In this document: piece by piece, positions 59,401 through 64,000 of the stretch
Layout of the letters: each line of letters starts with the position of its first letter
Numbering within the stretch: the stretch's first letter is position 1
Origin: Magnaporthiopsis rhizophila
Lineage: Eukaryota; Ascomycota; Sordariomycetes; Magnaporthales; Magnaporthaceae
Assembly: GCA_003049465.1 (NCBI GenBank)
Contig: PYSS01000100.1
Coordinates: forward strand, 80,146-144,145
Direction: 5' to 3'
DNA: 64,000 bases
Position numbers and translations under genes: made by a program
Notes under the pieces: generated by a model
What the model was told of the DNA's origin: nothing
Databases searched by the model: none
What the model saw: the letters and a program-made list of their open reading frames with translations, nothing else

Positions 59401-60311
59401 AGCAGCTGGGACACCAGATCGAGCGGTTCCACAAGGAGCGGCAAGCGGCAGGCGAGGCGGTGGCCAAGATGGAGAGCGAATGCGAGTGGATCGCGGACGA
59501 GAAGGACAAGTTTGGGCGCCCTGGCACACCCTACGACTTCAAGGGCCAAAACATCGGCGAGTGCAGGGCCACGCTCAAGAACTTGACGGACCGCTTCCAG
59601 GGGATGAAGAAGAAGATCAACCCCAAGGTCATGAACATGATCGATAGCGTGGAGAAGAAGGAGCTGTCACTCAAGCACATGATGAAGACGGTCATCCGGG
59701 ACAAGCGCAAGATCGAAGAGACCATCGTCAGTCTCGATGACTACAAGAAGAAGCAGCTTCAAGAGACGTGGGAGAAGGTCAACGCCGACTTTGGCCAGAT
59801 CTTTGCCGAGCTCCTGCCCGGCAGCTTTGCCAAGCTGGACCCGCCCGAAGGCAAGACAATCAGCGACGGTCTCGAGGTCAAGGTGTCTCTGGGCAAGGTC
59901 TGGAAGCAGAGCCTCACAGAGCTGAGCGGTGGTCAAAGGTATGATGAAAAAAATCCATTACGGACCGATTCACCAGCCTGCTTGTTGATGTACTCCTTGA
60001 GGGGCAAGCATACTGACATGACCTGAACTCGTTTCTCACAAAACAGATCTCTAATTGCTCTTTCGCTTATCATGGCGCTTTTGCAGTTCAAGCCCGCGCC
60101 CATGTACATCCTCGACGAGGTGGATGCGGCGCTGGACCTTTCGCACACGCAAAATATCGGCCGTCTGATCAAGACACGGTTCAAGGGGTCGCAGTTCATC
60201 GTCGTCAGTCTCAAGGACGGCATGTTCCAGAACGCGAACCGCATCTTCAGGACCAGGTTCAGTGAAGGGACCAGTATGGTTCAGGCACTCACCCCTGCCG
60301 ACTTGAGGTAG
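56450..60311 (+). CDS. smc2: Condensin core ATPase SMC2
   Basis: Structural-maintenance-of-chromosomes subunit that pairs with SMC4 in condensin for mitotic chromosome compaction. Five exons, 56450-56476, 56538-56578, 56651-56771, 56853-59938 and 60047-60311, give 1,179 residues, the normal SMC2 length. The joins read MRVTEIIID-GFKSYAVRTVISGW-DESFNSITG. Walker A is GLNGSGKSN at 32-40. Long coiled-coil arms flank a hinge at about 520-675 containing ALEICAGGRLYNVVVDT. The ABC signature LSGGQR ends at residue 1092 across the last intron, and Walker B YILDEVDAALD is at about 1112-1122. Intron 3 (56772-56852, GTTAGT..ACCAG, 81 nt) keeps frame and has no stop, so an unspliced reading adds 27 false residues after VRAQNQQ. 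Intron 2 has CTAAC only a few bases before its acceptor. Confidence 0.96.
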
Positions 60312-60683
60312 CGATGTGAGATATATCTGTACGCCGAGGCGACCAGGGGTGGCGAGGTAGTTGACTACGCTATCTATATCTTGTTATCTTGATAATAGTT
60401 GTTTGGTGGGTGCGTGAGGGCGTTCGGTTGGTCTCATGATATGATACGGTTTTGTAGCGCGTTTGGAGAGCTGGGGGCTGGTCGGTCGGCTGGCATGGAG
60501 GGGCAATGATGTGATGAGGAAACGGTATCTATGGACGACGAGATTTTGGGACGAGAAGCTTGATACACACCACGCATGGTAATTTCCGGGTTGCCTTTGC
60601 TGCTCTATACTATTCTGCCCCTGAGCCTGTAGTTTCCCTTGAGGCTATTCCTGTGCCGTTGGGTCGACAAAAACTCCTAGTTG
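60312..60683. other. Convergent 3' spacer between smc2 and the MOSC gene
   Basis: 372 bp of non-coding sequence; nothing recognisable. Confidence 0.6.
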
Positions 60684-62186
60684 TCACTGCTTGACGTATC
60701 TGTGAGACCCCGTCTCTAAGACCTTGACTGACATGCCAATGGCTACTATGCTCTCCATGTCCAGCGCGCGGCCGGCCGCCTTCTTGAAGGTGGGAGTCAT
60801 CTGCATCCCCAGGCAGCCGTGGAGGGGCGCTCCTTCGTCGACGTTCCTGTGGCGCCGGAGGGACTTGTCGGGCTCGACTGCGTGCCTGATGCCGGAGTCC
60901 TGGTCCACATTGGGCAGTTTGCACCTGACGGTGCGGCACGACACATGGAAATCGGCCGGGTCCAGCGGCGTGTCGGGTTCGGGAAGGAACCGGATGGCTT
61001 TCCACTTCTCTTCTTCGTACGCCGGGATGCCGTTGACTGATGAGCGGTGGGGTTAGACGATGGTGCTCTTTTCTAGCGTAAACAAGGTAATACTGAGCGG
61101 CTCACTGATGATGTTGGCGCGGAATCGTCGCGCGTCCAGCTGGGATAGGTCCTCGTCTTTTTCGAGTTTTGTCTCGAGATCCTGAACGCTGCTCAGGTTG
61201 AGGAGATGCAGTGGGAACTGACAGATGTACCATTGTCAGCCGCGTGATACCACCGGAAAACAGCATCTCAGGGGGCTACCTACCGCGTCCTGGAAGCCCG
61301 TGGCAGGCTGGTAACCGGCGGCTTCCCGATCCGGAGCGCCACGGTAGACCTCGCGGAGGTTGCCGGGGTCTATCCTGAAGAGGCCGAGCTTGTTGCTGAC
61401 GCCGAGGTACAGCTGCAGCTCCTCGGGCAGCTCCGACTCCATGTTGAGGGCGGTGACGGTGTCGTTCCAGATCCTGACGGGCTCGTACTTGTAGCCCTTG
61501 CGCTCGATCTCGGCCTCGGACGGGAAGTCGACGGGCAGAATCACCTCCTTCTCGGGCCGGCCGTCGCGGCCGCGGAGGGCCTTGGCGGCGATCCAGGCGA
61601 GCGCCCCGCGCCAGCCGGGTTCGCGCCAGGGGAAGCGGACGATGACGAAGGCGTCACTCGACGCGAAGCCGCGGCGCTGGCACTTTACCAGGTCGGGCTT
61701 CCACAGCTCGACCTCGACCGTGGCCATGCGCGGGAACTGGCGCTGCGTCACAACCTGCCAGCTGTGCGCCGCCTTCTCCTCGGCCGGCGAGTCGACCGAG
61801 ACTGGGAACGGGCTGCGCAGCTGGGCCAGCGTGTACAGGCGGTCGAACTCGAGGCCCGTCGGCACCACCTTGGACCGGTCCAGCTCGATGCCGCGGCACG
61901 ACTTGAGCGGGTAGATCCACAGGCTCTGGATGCGGCCGGGAACGCCGGGCCGGGCCGGCTGCTGCTTCTGCTGCTGGGCGGCGGCCAGGCCCGGCTTGGC
62001 GGGCGACGGGTGCAGGCCGACCTTGTAGTGCGTCTCGAAGAGCGCGTCGCTCTCGCGGGGCGGGAAGGGTGGGTACACGTAGATCATGGGCACCAGGAAG
62101 GCGACCATGGTCAGCACCAGGATCGAGACGGTTGCTGGATCCTGATGCCAGATGAAACCATGAGCGATGGTACTATTGGCCTCCAT
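60684..62186 (-). CDS. Membrane-anchored MOSC-domain protein (mARC-like)
   Basis: Probable molybdenum-cofactor sulfurase C-terminal (MOSC) family protein resembling the mitochondrial amidoxime-reducing component, which reduces N-hydroxylated substrates with cytochrome b5 partners. Exons 62186-61284, 61217-61106 and 61036-60684 give 455 residues. Introns are GTAGGT..TGTCAG and GTGAGC..CATCAG. One transmembrane helix spans about residues 19-38, after a short N-terminus, fitting an anchored enzyme. The MOSC N-terminal beta-barrel begins near residue 83 with IQSLWIYPLKSCRGIEL. The MOSC core holds DARRFRANIIINGIPAY. The VRCKLPNVDQDSG motif aligns with the cofactor-binding Cys motif of mARC, making Cys377 the candidate molybdenum ligand. 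ATG 62184-62186 is the first ATG; a TTG lies three codons upstream. The substrate is unknown. Confidence 0.87.
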
Positions 62187-63955
62187 CTCCGGCAATGTCT
62201 GTCGTAACAGAGTTTGGAGGTTGGAAGTTGGCGGTTTGGCGGTTGGTGGCGAGGCCGGCTCCCGTATTTTGTTGGTGACAGCCTGGTCACTTTTCTTCAG
62301 CTCTCTTTTTTTTTTTTTTTTTTTTTTTCTCTCGTTGACTTGCTCTGATCTGGGTTATCTAATACTCACTTCAGAGCACCAATATTACACCAAGCCTCAC
62401 GCCCCATTCAAAATACTTTTCAGAACAATCGAAACTGTCTCTTTTCTTTTTTTGTCGCCCTTTTCTCACTTCTCCCTTGGGCGCTGCCCGGGCTGTTGAT
62501 CTTGGCGAATGGGACTGTGGGTGGGGAACCTCCCGCGCACTACGTGTCAAAGCAGAGCTTCAGTTGCTGAAAATGGTCGCCAGGTGAGCCGACAAGTGAG
62601 GCGCTTGCAAGGTTTCACGTCCACTCCTGGCCCCCCTTTTTTTTCAGACACGACAAGGAGAGACGGTGACACCACAGGAACGCTTCAACCGCGTTCCGCC
62701 AATTAAGGTTTTCGGGGCTATTTGTGCCACAGAACCCGCCTCGACCCGCCAAAAGGACAGGAACCCTCGGGGACCTCGGGAACCCTCAGCGGAACCCCAC
62801 TAACCGCACATTGCTTCCATCCGGACCAACCGAGCCTGCGGCTTACATACGAACCCGACGGCAATGGATAGTGATTTTACACAAAGGGGTTGCTGTCTGG
62901 ACGTCACGCTCCCTTCTGGTCCAAGCCAGTCCAGCCTACGATAAGATGGACGCTATCGGATGGTCGGGCTCGCAATTGATTTCGGCAGCACATCTCGGGT
63001 TCGTCGAGCAAAGATTGCCGGCACAGATTCAGTTGCGACATGTTTTGCCAGATTGGGAGCGCTAGCGGAGCATGACGTAATGCCAGGTGAACTGTCCGCC
63101 GAAGTGGAAACCCTTCCTCTTTGACTAACCTGATTTTGCTTGCAATGATCGTCGGGCTCACTGGCGATATGCATTCAAACATGCGTACGAAAGTAAGCAA
63201 CTGTGATGGCCTCTCTGTAAGGTCAAATCTAAGATCGTCACACGCGAGGAGGAGATGGGTCAGGCGAGGCAAAGACAGAGGAGAGAACCCAGTTGAGTGG
63301 AAGGTGTTGAGACGAATCATCACGTCAATCAAGGCGAGTCTTGGCATCACACACGATCCCCCAATCTCTAAAGCATATCGCCGCTTTAAAAGCTATATCT
63401 GGCCAGCATCGGATGTTACGGTAGCAGTGGCAGCTGCCGCCGTGCCAGACGTCTCGCCAAGGCCCGAATTTGCGCAGTGGGTGTATATCCGTCGTGTCAG
63501 AGGGCCTGGGAAGCAGGTGACAGAAAAACGGCGAAATCCTTCGTTCTGGCCTTGCAACCCTACCTCCTGCGAGTGTGGAAGCGTAGATCTCAGCTTATTC
63601 TAGGATGGGGCCGGCCGACATGATCCAATGGCAACACGGACTCGGCTCCCGGCAGCCAGAGCCCTCTCCCTAAAGTGTCGTTGGGCCGGATCCTCGCGCC
63701 GAGTAAGAGCGACCATGTGTGTGCGGCGCGGGCGGCAGGAGGATCGGCAATTGGAGCAGCTTCAATTGGCTTCATGGGCACATATCGTGGGGCTGGCTGG
63801 CTAGCGTACCGCCGTGGCCATCGTCGCCGGCGCCCTCATTTCCTCTGTCTCCGTTCCGCGGAACCAATTGCCCCCCCATTGCCACCATTGGGCCGTTCGC
63901 TCTCCGGGCGTCCGAGCTGTAACCAGGCTCCCTGGGCAGACCGGTGTATATGACA

Positions 63956-63958
<3 letters not shown>
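62187..63958. other. Promoter side of the MOSC gene and non-coding flank
   Basis: A 23-T run at 62306-62328 lies about 120 nt upstream of the MOSC start (an A-run in its transcript). Short frames beyond have no family features. I see no gene up to the terminal T-run. Confidence 0.5.

Positions 63959-64000
<42 letters not shown>
63959..64000. repeat. Terminal poly(T) run of 42
   Basis: The last 42 bases are all T. Together with the N-interrupted T-tract at 34803-34887 this suggests homopolymer trouble in the assembly or a contig end, although long T-runs also occur elsewhere in the non-coding parts of this window. Confidence 0.95.

Noticed and set aside
1..64000. Secondary-metabolite cluster, transposon, RIP-degraded DNA or CRISPR-like array
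   Set aside because: No backbone enzyme, transposase, terminal repeats, AT-rich mutated tract or regularly spaced repeat-spacer array is present. The P450 reductase is a housekeeping gene.

Overview
This window is nuclear DNA of a filamentous ascomycete (Pezizomycotina, most likely Sordariomycetes). The evidence is: long GC-rich coding exons; about thirty short GT-AG introns (mostly 58-160 nt) with CTRAC-type branch sites such as GCTAAC and CTGAC; pyrimidine-rich 5' leaders; A/T homopolymer runs confined to non-coding DNA; and gene content typical of fungal housekeeping regions. I find no rRNA, tRNA, transposon, CRISPR array, secondary-metabolite cluster or sign of horizontal transfer. The species cannot be fixed from sequence alone. 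Exon structures below were built by reading splice sites by eye. For every multi-exon gene the exon lengths sum to a multiple of three and the joined protein reads through cleanly. || Layout, left to right. NADPH-cytochrome P450 reductase (minus, 658-2901) lies across a 2.7-kb divergent spacer from a 2,611-residue MOR2/PAG1 cell-morphogenesis scaffold (plus, 5636-13704). The U5 snRNP thioredoxin-fold protein Dim1 (minus, 14428-15037) and the 60S-biogenesis protein Urb1/Npa1 (plus, 15457-18892) share a 419-bp divergent promoter. Next come a 4E-T-like eIF4E-binding protein (plus, 20285-23325) whose first two exons carry the eIF4E-binding motif, a small possibly N-myristoylated coiled-coil protein (minus, 24870-25319), phosphatidylethanolamine N-methyltransferase Cho2 (plus, 27386-30455), the exocytic SM protein Sec1 (plus, 31367-33994), eIF3 subunit g (minus, 34577-35758) and a PH-domain protein (minus, 36835-39624). 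|| After a 6.2-kb gene-free stretch come an unrecognised coiled-coil protein (plus, 45813-47172), a GH76 alpha-1,6-mannanase of the Dfg5/Dcw1 type (minus, 47981-49422), a small GPI-anchored serine/threonine-rich surface protein (plus, 52078-52826), a mitochondrial Mss116-type DEAD-box helicase with an RGG tail (minus, 53632-55904), condensin subunit SMC2 (plus, 56450-60311) and a membrane-anchored MOSC-domain protein resembling mARC (minus, 60684-62186). The window ends in a run of 42 T. || The genes do not form one pathway. Loose themes are RNA processing and translation (Dim1, Urb1, 4E-T, eIF3g, Mss116) and membrane, secretion or wall growth (reductase, PAG1, Cho2, Sec1, GH76, GPI protein). 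I do not see a previously undescribed system. The points most worth a second look are the 850-nt AUG-free leader with hidden N-terminal exons of the 4E-T gene, an A/T tract with an ambiguous base inside an eIF3g intron, a degenerate 28-36-bp minisatellite, an in-frame stop-free intron in SMC2, and two unrecognised coiled-coil proteins.
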